A stretch of DNA of 64,000 bases from Serratia marcescens subsp. marcescens ATCC 13880 (lineage in GTDB: Bacteria > Pseudomonadota > Gammaproteobacteria > Enterobacterales > Enterobacteriaceae). Positions 1 through 8,213 of the stretch are shown here, piece after piece (position 1 is the stretch's first letter; each line of letters starts with the position of its first letter). The stretch is from assembly GCF_017299535.1 (NCBI RefSeq), contig NZ_CP071238.1:2170001-2234000 (forward strand), given 5' to 3'. A program made the position numbers and the translations under genes. The notes below the pieces were generated by a model. The model was not told where the DNA came from. It made no database searches and was given only the letters and a program-made list of their open reading frames with translations.

Positions 1-363
1 CGGCAGTATCATCTCGATCTGAGCGGCGGCGATCAAGGCTATCGCGACTGCGTCGCGTTGCTGGCGCGGCATTTCTCTGCGGGACGGCGCGATTGCGATG
101 TCGTGGTATGCGGGAACGATCGGATAGCGTTTCTGGTGTATCAGGTATTGCTGGCGCAAGGATGGCGGATACCGCAACAGGTGGCGGTGCTGGGCTACGA
201 CAACATGGTTGGCATCGGCGAACTGTTCCTGCCGGCGTTGACGACGGTGCAATTGCCGCACTATGCGCTGGGTCGCCTTGCGGCGCTGCATGTGATCGAG
301 CAGCGGGAACAGCGTGATACGGTGAAAGTGCCTTGCCCGCTGTTGGCGCGTGGTTCGCTGTAA
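1..363 (+). CDS. cscR: LacI-family sucrose regulator, C-terminal part (5' end outside window)
   Basis: The reading frame is open from the first base and stops at 361-363, so only the last 120 codons are present. The segment has the end of a LacI/GalR periplasmic-binding-like ligand domain: a VCGNDRIAF stretch, then VAVLGYDN, the usual 'vpvigfDn' strand near the C terminus, and a final PCPLLARGS that matches the 'l..RgS' ending of the family. The DNA-binding headpiece is not in the window. It converges on the invertase gene 41 bp away, and two GTTAACGTTAAC palindromes precede the permease gene, so it is inferred to be the repressor of this sucrose locus. The specific symbol rests on context only. 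Confidence 0.8.
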   Translation, partial: RQYHLDLSGGDQGYRDCVALLARHFSAGRRDCDVVVCGNDRIAFLVYQVLLAQGWRIPQQVAVLGYDNMVGIGELFLPALTTVQLPHYALGRLAALHVIEQREQRDTVKVPCPLLARGSL

Positions 364-404
364 CCGCACCGGGTGCGTCGCTGCGTGCCCGGTGCTCATT
401 CCCA

Positions 405-1847
405 TTACCCCCAGATGCTCGCCAACTGCCACCCCGTGATGGGCTCGAACTGCGCCCGGCCGCCTTCGGCGAACAGGCTGAGGCGGCGATCGCCCGCCGT
501 CGGATAGAAGCGGCTGGTCAGGCAGGCCTCTCCCTGATTAACGAAGATTTCCAGCGAGGAGCGGTCAATAAAGATCCGCAGCGACACGGTGTCACCTTCC
601 GGCAGCGGCACACTGCGGCAGGCACACAGCGCCGGGTGCTTATTAAAACGCTCCAGCACCAGTCGGTGTGACTGATTGTCGACGTACAGCCGCGCCGCAC
701 TCCCAATGGCCAGCCCGTAACGTTCGGCGTCGCTGTCGGCCTGTCTCAACGTCAGGATGAGCTCCTGCATATCGTTCGCCAGCGGCAGTTGCTGATTGGT
801 CAGCGTCTGCGCCGACAACGCGTGTGACTCTCGGCGCAGCGCCGCCAGTTCACGCGCCGGGGTCATGCGGACGCTGCCGTCGGCGGCCAGCGTCAGCTCG
901 CGCGGCAGGGTGAGGGCGCCGGCCCAGCGGTGCGCTTTGCTGGGCATCGGTGATTCCCACATATCCATCCAGGCAAACAGCAGCCGACGGCCGTCGGCGG
1001 CGGTGAAGGTCTGCGGCGCATAGAAATCGTGGCCGGCATCCAGCTCACAGAAGGGCTGGGTCACCGTAAAATCGCTATCAGGCCGCCAGTGGCCAAGCAG
1101 ATAGCCGCTCTGGAAGCGATTGCGGTAGCGGTAGCCCTGCGCCGCCAGTCCTTGCGGCGAGAACAGCAGCAGGTGTTGTTCCCCCAGCGGGAAGAAATCC
1201 GGGCATTCCCACATATACCCTTGATGCGCCGTTTGCGCGCCGGCCAGCACCCGATCGAAGCGCCAGGCGCGCAGGTCGGCAGAACGGTACAGGCGCACCT
1301 GGCCCAGGCCGTTTTCTTTGGCGCCGACCACCATCCACCATTCGCCGTTCTCACGCCAGACTTTCGGATCGCGAAAATGCTGAATGCCGTCCGGCGGGAC
1401 CAGCACCGGCCCGTGCTTGACGAAGCGTATGCCGTCTTCGCTGGTGGCCAGACATTGCACTTCCCGCACCTGGCTGTCGTCACCGGGTTCGCCCAGCCAC
1501 ACGTGGCCGGTGTAAATCAGCGTCAGCACACCGTTGTCATCCACGGCGCAGCCGGAAAAGCAACCGTCTTGGTCATAGGGCGCATCGGGCGCCAGGGCGA
1601 TGGGCTGATGCTGCCAGCGTATCAGGTCGCGGCTGGTCGCGTGCCCCCAGTGCATGGGCCCCCAGTGCTCGCTATAGGGATGATGTTGGAAGAAGGCATG
1701 ATAGACGCCGTCAATACAGATCAGGCCGTTGGGATCGTTGATCCAGCCGGCGGGCGGCGCGAGATGGAACTGCGGATAATAATCGTCTCGGCGTTCTGCG
1801 CGCAGGGCTTCGACCGCATGGTCGGCTTGAGCTAAGGCAGTATTCAT
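405..1847 (-). CDS. cscA: Invertase / sucrose hydrolase, GH32
   Basis: 480-residue glycoside hydrolase family 32 enzyme that splits sucrose (or sucrose-6-phosphate) into glucose and fructose in the cytoplasm. The three GH32 signatures are visible: WINDPNG at 35-41 with the nucleophile Asp38, FRDP at 158-161 (transition-state Asp160), and WECPDFF at 213-219 with the acid/base Glu214. A C-terminal beta-sandwich follows, including the RSSLEIFVNQGE stretch typical of the family. No signal peptide. The start overlaps the permease stop by 4 bp, so the two are translationally coupled. The partner is a proton symporter rather than a PTS, so free sucrose is the likely substrate, as for E. coli CscA. 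No fructokinase gene lies in the visible part of the locus. Confidence 0.93.
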   Translation of the reverse strand: MNTALAQADHAVEALRAERRDDYYPQFHLAPPAGWINDPNGLICIDGVYHAFFQHHPYSEHWGPMHWGHATSRDLIRWQHQPIALAPDAPYDQDGCFSGCAVDDNGVLTLIYTGHVWLGEPGDDSQVREVQCLATSEDGIRFVKHGPVLVPPDGIQHFRDPKVWRENGEWWMVVGAKENGLGQVRLYRSADLRAWRFDRVLAGAQTAHQGYMWECPDFFPLGEQHLLLFSPQGLAAQGYRYRNRFQSGYLLGHWRPDSDFTVTQPFCELDAGHDFYAPQTFTAADGRRLLFAWMDMWESPMPSKAHRWAGALTLPRELTLAADGSVRMTPARELAALRRESHALSAQTLTNQQLPLANDMQELILTLRQADSDAERYGLAIGSAARLYVDNQSHRLVLERFNKHPALCACRSVPLPEGDTVSLRIFIDRSSLEIFVNQGEACLTSRFYPTAGDRRLSLFAEGGRAQFEPITGWQLASIWG

Positions 1848-3103
1848 TGGACAGACTCACTTGATTTAATGGCGGATGGAAAGGGCGTTGCCGTGGCGGA
1901 GCGTTCGCCGCGCAGCAGGAAACAGGAGACAAGCGTGGTGGCGGCGACCGCGCAGCCCATCAGCAGATAGGTGTCGGCAAAGCCGATGCGGTCATAACCG
2001 TAGCCCGCCAGCGGTGACAGGAAGCTGGCCATCACCTGGGTGATGAACTGGAAACCTACCAGGTACAGCGTGGAGGAGAGTCGGCTGTCAAAGCGGCTCG
2101 CGATGTATTTGAAAATAGCGATCAGCAGGATTGGCAACTCTACGGCGTGCAGCAGTTTCATGGCGGAGATCATCAAGGCGCCGCTGACCAAGCCGGAGCC
2201 GAACATGCGCAGCGCCATTACGCCACCGGCCAGCAACAGCCCCTGTTTGGCGCCGATGCGGTTCACCAGTAGCGGGGCCAGGAACATGCCGCCGGCTTCG
2301 AGGAAGACCTGCAGCGAGTTGAGAAAACCGTACATCTCGTTGCCCTGTGCGCGAGAAGCGAACTGTGAGGCGAAGTAGACCGAAAATTGCTGATCGAAGA
2401 CGTTGTATACGCTGATCCCCAGCACAAACACCACCAGCGCCCAGAAGCCGGGCATGCGCAGTAGCGCCAGCGCGTCCTGCAGCCGCAGGTTTTCCGGTTT
2501 GCCGAACGCCAGGCCGGCCATGGCATTCGGCTTCAGCTCGCGTACCTGGCTGAGCAGCACCAGGAACACCACGGCGGCGGCGGAGGCCAGCCAGAAATTG
2601 ATGTTCGGATTGATATTGAAGATAAAACCGGCCACAAAGGTGGCGCTGGCCCAGCCAAGCGAGCCCCACATGCGGGCGCGGCCGAATTCGAAACCGCTGA
2701 TGCGGCTGACTCGCTCGGTATAAGATTCCAGCGCGCCGATACCGGCGAAGAAGGTCGCGCCGATGAACACCCCGCCGACCAAAGCGCCGAGCGGCAGGCT
2801 GCTCGCCAGCAGCGGGGCGTAAACGTAGATAAAGAACGGGCCGGTCAGCAGCAGCATCACGCCGAGAAACTGCAGCAGGTGTTTGCGCAGCCCAAGTTTA
2901 TCCTGAATAAACCCGTACAGCGGCTGTGCGCACAGCGCCACCAGCGAGATAGCGGAGAAGATCAGGCCGGTCTCGGCGCCTTTCAGCCCGATCTTTTGAT
3001 TCAGCCACAGCGAGATCAACGAAAAGCTGGAAGACCAGGTGAAGAAAAAGAAGAACAGCAGGCCGCTGAGCAGCACGTAATATTTTTTCGTTTCGCGGTT
3101 CAT
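1844..3103 (-). CDS. cscB: Sucrose:H+ symporter, LacY/CscB-like MFS permease
   Basis: 419-residue, 12-segment permease of the oligosaccharide:H+ symporter branch of the MFS. It starts with the aromatic-rich first helix (YVLLSGLLFFFFFTWSSS). It also carries the LacY/CscB landmarks: YGFIQDKLGLRK in loop 2-3, LTGPFFIYVYAPLL in helix 3, RMWGSLGWA near helix 5, FDQQF in helix 7 and the conserved 'LLHAVELPIL' of helix 10. The similarity to CscB is clear by eye in these stretches. First gene of a two-gene transcript with the invertase; the promoter region upstream carries two LacI-type palindromes and a CRP-like site. Confidence 0.9.
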   Translation of the reverse strand: MNRETKKYYVLLSGLLFFFFFTWSSSFSLISLWLNQKIGLKGAETGLIFSAISLVALCAQPLYGFIQDKLGLRKHLLQFLGVMLLLTGPFFIYVYAPLLASSLPLGALVGGVFIGATFFAGIGALESYTERVSRISGFEFGRARMWGSLGWASATFVAGFIFNINPNINFWLASAAAVVFLVLLSQVRELKPNAMAGLAFGKPENLRLQDALALLRMPGFWALVVFVLGISVYNVFDQQFSVYFASQFASRAQGNEMYGFLNSLQVFLEAGGMFLAPLLVNRIGAKQGLLLAGGVMALRMFGSGLVSGALMISAMKLLHAVELPILLIAIFKYIASRFDSRLSSTLYLVGFQFITQVMASFLSPLAGYGYDRIGFADTYLLMGCAVAATTLVSCFLLRGERSATATPFPSAIKSSESVQ

Positions 3104-3137
3104 GGGTAGGGCCCCGGTGAGTGAAGTTAGCTCTATT

Positions 3138-3149
3138 GTTAACGTTAAC
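3138..3149. promoter_or_regulatory. LacI-type operator, proximal copy
   Basis: GTTAACGTTAAC, a perfect 12-bp palindrome with the central CG typical of LacI/GalR operators, about 35 bp upstream of the permease start. The identical sequence recurs 64 bp further upstream. The regulator is inferred to be the LacI-family protein of this locus. Confidence 0.75.
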
Positions 3150-3201
3150 TCGCGAAGGTATGAAGCGGCCAGATATCACACATGAGATGTTAATCACAAA
3201 A

Positions 3202-3213
3202 GTTAACGTTAAC
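3202..3213. promoter_or_regulatory. LacI-type operator, distal copy
   Basis: Second exact copy of GTTAACGTTAAC. Centre-to-centre spacing to the proximal copy is 64 bp, close to six helical turns, which would put both on one face of the DNA and allow looping by a tetrameric or paired repressor. Confidence 0.75.
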
Positions 3214-3223
3214 ATTTTTACCT

Positions 3224-3239
3224 TGTGATCGAGGTCACG
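3224..3239. promoter_or_regulatory. CRP-like site upstream of the sucrose operon
   Basis: TGTGA-N6-TCACG matches the CRP consensus TGTGA-N6-TCACA in nine of ten fixed positions. It lies upstream of both palindromes relative to the permease gene, in an activating position. Catabolite control of sucrose uptake is the expected reading. Confidence 0.6.
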
Positions 3240-3248
3240 AGTTGGCAA

Positions 3249-3265
3249 GGGGGCGATGTGCCCCC
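3249..3265 (-). terminator. Possible terminator of the MHS transporter transcript
   Basis: GGGGGC / GCCCCC hairpin with a 5-nt loop, starting just beyond the stop codon at 3272. There is no clear U-run on the minus strand, so it is a weak call. Confidence 0.35.
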
Positions 3266-3271
3266 GCAGGA

Positions 3272-4576
3272 TTAACGTTCGTTCAGCGAGCGCAGATGAT
3301 CGTCGCGGCGCAGCGTCATCAGCGCAAACAGGCTCACCACCGAGGTGGCGACCACGTAGTAGGCGGGAATGTCGATATTGCCGGTCTGTTTGATGAGGCC
3401 GGTGATAATCAGCCCGGCCGAACCGGAAAACACCGCATTGGATAGCGAGTAAGCCAGCCCCAAACCGGTATAGCGCACCCGGGTCGGGAACATCTCAGCC
3501 AGCATCGCCGGGCCGGGACCGGCCAGCAGGCCGACCACGGCGCCGGCGACCATCACCGCCAACCCTTTGGCCCACAGTGAACTCTGCGCATCCTGCAGCA
3601 GGTGCAGTAAGGGAAAGGTGAACAGGATCACCGCCGCCACCGCCGTCAGCATCACCGTTTTACGTCCCAGTTTGTCGCTGATGATGCCCGCCGGCAGAAT
3701 GGTCAGGGCGAAGCCGACGTTGGCCAGCACCGTCGCCACCAGCGCCTGCTGGAAGGTGGCGTGCAGCGAGGTTTGCAAATAGGAAGGCATTACCACCAGA
3801 AAGGTATAGCCGGCGGCCGACCAGCCCATCATGCGGCCGATGCCGATCAGTATGGTTTTCGCTACGCCGCCCAAGCTCGCTTCCGGCGGTGGGGCGTTGT
3901 GTTCCGCGGCCTGTTGCGCCTGGGTAAACGTGGGCGTCTCTTCGAGCTTGAGCCGCAGCCACAGCGCCACGGCGCCCATCGGCAGCGCCAGCAGGAAGGG
4001 AATGCGCCAGCCCCAGTCATGCAGCTGCTGCGCGCTGAGCAGCGCGGCCAACAGCGCCACCAATCCGGCGCCGGCCAACAGGCCGAGCGCGACGGTCAGC
4101 GACTGCCAGGCGCCGAACAGCCCGCGCTTGCCCTTCGGGGCGAACTCGGTCATCAGCGACACGGCGCCGCCGAATTCGCCGCCGGCGAACAGCCCCTGAA
4201 ACATGCGCAGCAGCGTCAGCAGCAGCGGGGCGGCGACGCCGATCGAGGCATAGGTCGGCATGACGCCGATCAGCGCGGTGGCCAGCGTCATCAACAGCAG
4301 AACCGCAATCAGCGTCGGGCGACGGCCGATGCGATCGCCGATGCGGCCGAAGATCACCGCGCCGATCGGCCGACAGAAAAACGCCAGCGCGAAAGCGGCG
4401 TAGGTGAGGATCAGGCTGGTGATTTCATTTTCACCCTGCAGCGTGAAAAAATTGGCGGCGATAACGGTGGCCAGGAACCCGTATACGCCGAACTCATACC
4501 ATTCGATAAAGTTGCCGACCGAGCCGGCCAGCAACGCCTGACGCGAGCGGCGCGCGTCGAGAGTCTGTTGATTCAT
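3272..4576 (-). CDS. MFS transporter, metabolite:H+ symporter (MHS) family
   Basis: 434-residue membrane protein. The N-terminal GSVGNFIEWYEFGVYGF stretch is the hallmark of the MHS family (KgtP, ShiA, ProP relatives), and MFS motif A (GRIGDRIGRR) follows in loop 2-3; about 12 hydrophobic segments. The second Met was chosen as start because GGGAA lies just upstream, whereas the first Met at 4588 has no ribosome site. It lies 92 bp downstream of the PhlG-like gene on the same strand with no terminator between, so both probably share the TetR-controlled promoter. The substrate cannot be read from sequence; uptake of an aromatic or organic acid released by the hydrolase is an inference. Confidence 0.85.
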   Translation of the reverse strand: MNQQTLDARRSRQALLAGSVGNFIEWYEFGVYGFLATVIAANFFTLQGENEITSLILTYAAFALAFFCRPIGAVIFGRIGDRIGRRPTLIAVLLLMTLATALIGVMPTYASIGVAAPLLLTLLRMFQGLFAGGEFGGAVSLMTEFAPKGKRGLFGAWQSLTVALGLLAGAGLVALLAALLSAQQLHDWGWRIPFLLALPMGAVALWLRLKLEETPTFTQAQQAAEHNAPPPEASLGGVAKTILIGIGRMMGWSAAGYTFLVVMPSYLQTSLHATFQQALVATVLANVGFALTILPAGIISDKLGRKTVMLTAVAAVILFTFPLLHLLQDAQSSLWAKGLAVMVAGAVVGLLAGPGPAMLAEMFPTRVRYTGLGLAYSLSNAVFSGSAGLIITGLIKQTGNIDIPAYYVVATSVVSLFALMTLRRDDHLRSLNER

Positions 4577-4668
4577 CCCCGTTCCCATATTTTGAATTAT
4601 TGTTCGTCAGTTCTAAATTTATACGACAAAACAATCAATTGATTTCAGCGGGAACTGTGAGGCGCGAT

Positions 4669-5367
4669 TCACCAGAGCAACGGCGCTGGCTCGCGGCCGT
4701 TTTCGGCGTAGTACAGCGACGGCAGGAACTGCGCCAGATAGCTGAACTCGTTGTAGCAGTGGCGCATCAGGTTAAACCCGATGTCATCCGACAGTTCGTC
4801 GTGGGCGTTGGCGCAGGCTTTACCCAGCAGGAAGCGGCTGCGCAGCACGCACCCGTAGGGCGTATCGCGCACCAAATGCAGCATCTCGCCGTCGCAGGGA
4901 TCGCCGTTGTCATCCAACGCCACCTGATCGCCGAAGCCGATGCGCGCGCAAACCGCGGCGGAGAGCGCCTGCGCGTCACGCGCCTGGCGCAGCGGCTGCG
5001 GCGCGAAGAAGTCATCGGCGGCGTGGAACTTGAGGCGCGCCGCGACCGGCGGCAGCTCCGCCAGCCATTCGACCGCTTCGATGCTGGCGCCGATGTAGCT
5101 TTCCCCTTTTTTCCAGTGGCGATCCCAGCCGCGATGTTCGACGTGATCGTGCGGGTGCCACCAGTTGATGTGCTGCGTGTTTTCGAAGAAGGTGAACCAC
5201 CAGTCCAGCATGCGTCCTTTGCAGCCGTGCAGATCGGTACGAATCGCGACGGTGAGCAGGCCGTCGGCGCTGCGACTCAGCCCCATCTCCAGCCGCAGCG
5301 GTTCGGGCCTGAGCAACTCGTTGATATCGTTGACGCCCCACGGCGCCAGCAGGGAAGGGTGTGTCAT
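4669..5367 (-). CDS. DAPG hydrolase (PhlG)-like metal-dependent C-C hydrolase
   Basis: 232 residues when started at the Met preceded by AGGAACCC; an in-frame start 14 codons earlier would lie inside the operator and has no ribosome site. The protein resembles the 2,4-diacetylphloroglucinol hydrolase family. PhlG cleaves an acetyl group from the antibiotic DAPG using zinc held by two His and two Glu. Visible candidates are the WWHPHDHVEHRGWD block (His71, His73, His75) and HCYNE near the C terminus (His203, Glu207), which reproduces the H-x3-E spacing of the second PhlG ligand pair. The divergent TetR gene mirrors the PhlH-PhlG arrangement of fluorescent pseudomonads. The actual substrate here is unproven. 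No phl biosynthesis genes are present, so a detoxifying or catabolic role is more likely than a biosynthetic one. Confidence 0.75.
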   Translation of the reverse strand: MTHPSLLAPWGVNDINELLRPEPLRLEMGLSRSADGLLTVAIRTDLHGCKGRMLDWWFTFFENTQHINWWHPHDHVEHRGWDRHWKKGESYIGASIEAVEWLAELPPVAARLKFHAADDFFAPQPLRQARDAQALSAAVCARIGFGDQVALDDNGDPCDGEMLHLVRDTPYGCVLRSRFLLGKACANAHDELSDDIGFNLMRHCYNEFSYLAQFLPSLYYAENGREPAPLLW

Positions 5368-5379
5368 AATGGGTTCCTG

Positions 5380-5416
5380 TTTTATTTTGGAAACTAGTAT
5401 CGTTTCCAAAATAAAA
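5380..5416. promoter_or_regulatory. Perfect 37-bp palindromic operator between hydrolase and TetR genes
   Basis: Arms TTTTATTTTGGAAAC and GTTTCCAAAATAAAA are exact 15-nt inverted repeats around a 7-nt spacer. The element lies between the two divergent start codons, 12 bp above the hydrolase start and 44 bp before the TetR start, where it can block both promoters. TTTTGGAAAC is the probable recognition half-site. Confidence 0.85.
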
Positions 5417-5460
5417 CTATGCTGCTATGCTGAGTCTGTCAATGCTTGTGAGGAATAACG

Positions 5461-6105
5461 ATGGCGAACCCGAATGAAGAACCGCCGCGCGCTCGCGGTC
5501 GGCCGGCCACGCCGGAAACGGCGCTGCGCGCCGCGCTGGCGCAGGCGACGCTGGCGTTGCTGCTCGACGGCGGCTATGCCGCAGCAACGGTGGACGCGGT
5601 GGCGAAACGCGCCGGAGTGGCGAAAAAAACCCTGTATCGGTTTGCCGCTAATCGCGACGAACTGGTCGCGCAGGCGGTGAGCGGCTGGACCGAGGCGTTT
5701 CAGTCGGCCTTCGCCGAGGATGCCGGGCAACGGGCGGCGGTGGCGCCGCTGTTGGAAAAAGGGCTGCAGGCCATCGCGCAGCAGGTATTGAGCGCCGAGG
5801 CGGTGGGGATGTTTCGGCTGTTGCAAAGCGAGTTTCCGGGGCGCGAGGCGCTGCTGGACAGCTATCAGCGTAACGGCATTCAGCGCGGCCGGACGACGGT
5901 GGCGGACTGGCTGCAGCGCCAGCAGCAGTGCGGGTGGCTGCGTGAGCGCGACTGGGCGCAAACCAGCGACCTGATGTTGGCGATGACCATCGCCGAACCG
6001 CTACGGCAGATGACGCTGGGACTGTTGCCGCCGGGCAGCGCGATCGACGAACGCATCGCGGCGGCGGTGGCGCTGGTGATGCCGGGTTTGCTGGCGGAAG
6101 GATGA
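5461..6105 (+). CDS. TetR-family transcriptional regulator (PhlH-like position)
   Basis: 214-residue TetR-type regulator. The N-terminal helix-turn-helix is visible at roughly residues 35-65 (TVDAVAKRAGVAKKTLYRFA), preceded by an Arg-rich extension; the remaining helical part would be the ligand-binding domain. Start supported by GTGAGGAA seven bases upstream. It is divergent from the PhlG-like hydrolase gene over a perfect palindrome, the classic layout for a TetR repressor controlling itself and the adjacent enzyme. In Pseudomonas the TetR protein PhlH represses phlG and responds to the phloroglucinols; the same logic is inferred here. Confidence 0.85.
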   Translation: MANPNEEPPRARGRPATPETALRAALAQATLALLLDGGYAAATVDAVAKRAGVAKKTLYRFAANRDELVAQAVSGWTEAFQSAFAEDAGQRAAVAPLLEKGLQAIAQQVLSAEAVGMFRLLQSEFPGREALLDSYQRNGIQRGRTTVADWLQRQQQCGWLRERDWAQTSDLMLAMTIAEPLRQMTLGLLPPGSAIDERIAAAVALVMPGLLAEG

Positions 6106-6113
6106 AAACAAGA

Positions 6114-6135
6114 AAGGGCCGAGAGTTCGGCCCTT
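6114..6135. terminator. Terminator between convergent TetR gene and pckA
   Basis: AAGGGCCGA / TCGGCCCTT stem with a 4-nt loop, between two convergent stop codons and flanked by A-rich sequence on the left and TTAAA on the right; probably works in both directions. Confidence 0.7.
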
Positions 6136-6161
6136 AAACAGCAGAATGCAAAACGTCTGCG

Positions 6162-7781
6162 TTACAGCTTCGGCCCGGCGTTCACCAGTTTTTCGCCCGC
6201 CGGGGTGACGGTATATTTGGCGAAGTTATCGATAAAGCGCTGCGCCAGATCCTGCGCTTTCTCCTGCCACAGCGATTCGTCGGCATAGGTTTTGCGCGGA
6301 TCGAGGATAGACGGATCGACGCCCGGCAGCGCGGTCGGCACTGCCAGCCCGAAGATCGGCAGCGTGAAGGTCTCGGCCTGCTCAATGTCGCCATTCAGAA
6401 TGGCGTCGATGATGCCGCGAGTATCTTTGATCGAGATACGCTTGCCGCTGCCGTTCCAGCCGGTGTTGACCAGGTAAGCCTGGGCGCCGGCGGCCTCCAT
6501 GCGTTTCACCAGCACTTCGGCGTACTGCGTCGGGTGCAGGGTCAGGAACGCGGCGCCGAAGCAGGCGGAGAAGGTCGGCGTCGGCGCGGTGATGCCGCGC
6601 TCGGTGCCGGCCAGCTTGGCGGTGAAGCCGGACAGGAAGTGGTATTGGGTCTGCTCCGGCGTCAGGCGCGACACCGGCGGCAGCACGCCGAAGGCGTCGG
6701 CGGTCAGGAAGATGATCTTGCGCGCGTGGCCGGCTTTGGACACCGGCTTGACGATGTTCTCGATGTGATAAATCGGGTAAGAGACGCGGGTGTTCTCGGT
6801 TTTGCTGGCATCGTCGAAGTCGATGCTGCCGTCGGCCAGCACGGTGACGTTTTCCAGCAGCGCATCGCGACGGATCGCCTGATAGATTTCCGGCTCCGCC
6901 TGCGGCGACAGCTTGATGGTTTTGGCGTAGCAGCCGCCTTCGAAGTTGAACACGCCGTCGTCGTCCCAGCCGTGCTCGTCATCGCCGATCAGCTGGCGTT
7001 TCGGATCGGTGGAGAGGGTGGTTTTGCCGGTGCCGGACAGGCCGAAGAATACCGCCACGTCGCCTTGCTCGCCGACGTTGGCCGAGCAGTGCATCGACGC
7101 GATGCCCTTCAGCGGCAGCAGATAGTTCATGATCGAGAACAGGCCTTTCTTCATTTCGCCGCCGTACCAGGTGCCGCCGATCAGCTGCATGCGCTCGGTC
7201 AGATTGAAGGCGACGAAGTTCTCCGAGTGCAGCCCTTGCTGCTGCCAGTCCGGGTTGGTGCATTTAGCGCCGTTCATCACCACGAAGTCCGGTTCAAAGT
7301 CCGCCAGCTCGGCGTCGCTCGGGCGGATGAACATGTTTTTCACGAAGTGCGCCTGCCAGGCCACCTCGGTGATGAAGCGCACTTTCAGACGCGTGTCGGC
7401 GTTGGCGCCGCAGAACGCGTCCACCACGAACAGACGCTTGCCGGAGAGCTGATTGCCCACCAGCGTCTTCAGATGCTGCCAGACTTCCGGCGAGAGCGGC
7501 TGGTTGTCGTTCTTGCCGGTGCCGTTGTCCGACCACCAAACGGTATCGCGCGTGGTGTCGTCACGCACGATGTATTTGTCCTTCGGCGAACGGCCGGTAA
7601 ATTCACCGGTCGCGACGTTGACCGCGCCCAGTTGGGTGAGGGTGCCGCGCTCCAGCGGCGGCAGGTCGGCGCGGGTCTCTTCGGCGAACAGCAATTCATA
7701 GCTGGGGTTATAGACGATGTCGGCGGCCTGATGGATGCCGTAGCGAGCGAGGGTTTGTGGGGTAACAGCGCGTGAAGACAT
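6162..7781 (-). CDS. pckA: Phosphoenolpyruvate carboxykinase (ATP)
   Basis: 539 residues, the normal length of the enterobacterial enzyme (E. coli 540). It converts oxaloacetate plus ATP to PEP plus CO2 in gluconeogenesis. The kinase P-loop GLSGTGKT is at 247-254. Further family motifs are [10 protein letters not shown] near the N terminus, the [15 protein letters not shown] metal/substrate segment at about 202-216, and [19 protein letters not shown] with the metal-binding Asp. Monocistronic; it converges with the TetR gene across a shared terminator and is divergent from the citrate-type symporter. The E. coli neighbours (envZ/ompR, hslO) are absent here. Confidence 0.98.
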   Translation of the reverse strand: MSSRAVTPQTLARYGIHQAADIVYNPSYELLFAEETRADLPPLERGTLTQLGAVNVATGEFTGRSPKDKYIVRDDTTRDTVWWSDNGTGKNDNQPLSPEVWQHLKTLVGNQLSGKRLFVVDAFCGANADTRLKVRFITEVAWQAHFVKNMFIRPSDAELADFEPDFVVMNGAKCTNPDWQQQGLHSENFVAFNLTERMQLIGGTWYGGEMKKGLFSIMNYLLPLKGIASMHCSANVGEQGDVAVFFGLSGTGKTTLSTDPKRQLIGDDEHGWDDDGVFNFEGGCYAKTIKLSPQAEPEIYQAIRRDALLENVTVLADGSIDFDDASKTENTRVSYPIYHIENIVKPVSKAGHARKIIFLTADAFGVLPPVSRLTPEQTQYHFLSGFTAKLAGTERGITAPTPTFSACFGAAFLTLHPTQYAEVLVKRMEAAGAQAYLVNTGWNGSGKRISIKDTRGIIDAILNGDIEQAETFTLPIFGLAVPTALPGVDPSILDPRKTYADESLWQEKAQDLAQRFIDNFAKYTVTPAGEKLVNAGPKL

Positions 7782-8213
7782 ATTCTACTTCCTTATGAGT
7801 CATATTATGCCTCTTTCCCGTGCGGTGCCGCGCGCAGGATTGAGATTCGGATCAAGCTGACCGGATTCAGCTAATGCATTTCCGGTTCTTTATTAATAAA
7901 ACAGGGGGCTTTTTCGCCCTCCTATAGCATAGCAGCGAATTTAAGCCTGCTTACTTTAATTACAAAATGCTGACGATAATTAATTAAAACTAACCTTGGC
8001 GGAGGGTCACAATATTGAATTCCGCCGGCGTAATTTAGTTTTTCATTTTTATTTTTTATCATATCGTCATGGCTGTCTACTGTTTTATTTCTTATTAGAA
8101 AAAGCGAAATCCACAATAGGATTTTTCGTAATCATTTGTTTTTGCTTGGCTATGGCAAAGTTTTTGCGCCAGGTGAATCTAACCGTACTGTACGCTTGTC
8201 AGCAGGGTGAATA
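7782..8213. other. AT-rich intergenic region between pckA and the 2HCT symporter
   Basis: 432 bp, clearly more AT-rich than its surroundings. It must hold the divergent promoters of pckA and the symporter. An imperfect G-rich/C-rich hairpin with a T-loop lies around 7903-7923. Short open frames are present on both strands but none has a ribosome site or recognisable product. No confident regulator site was found. Confidence 0.6.
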
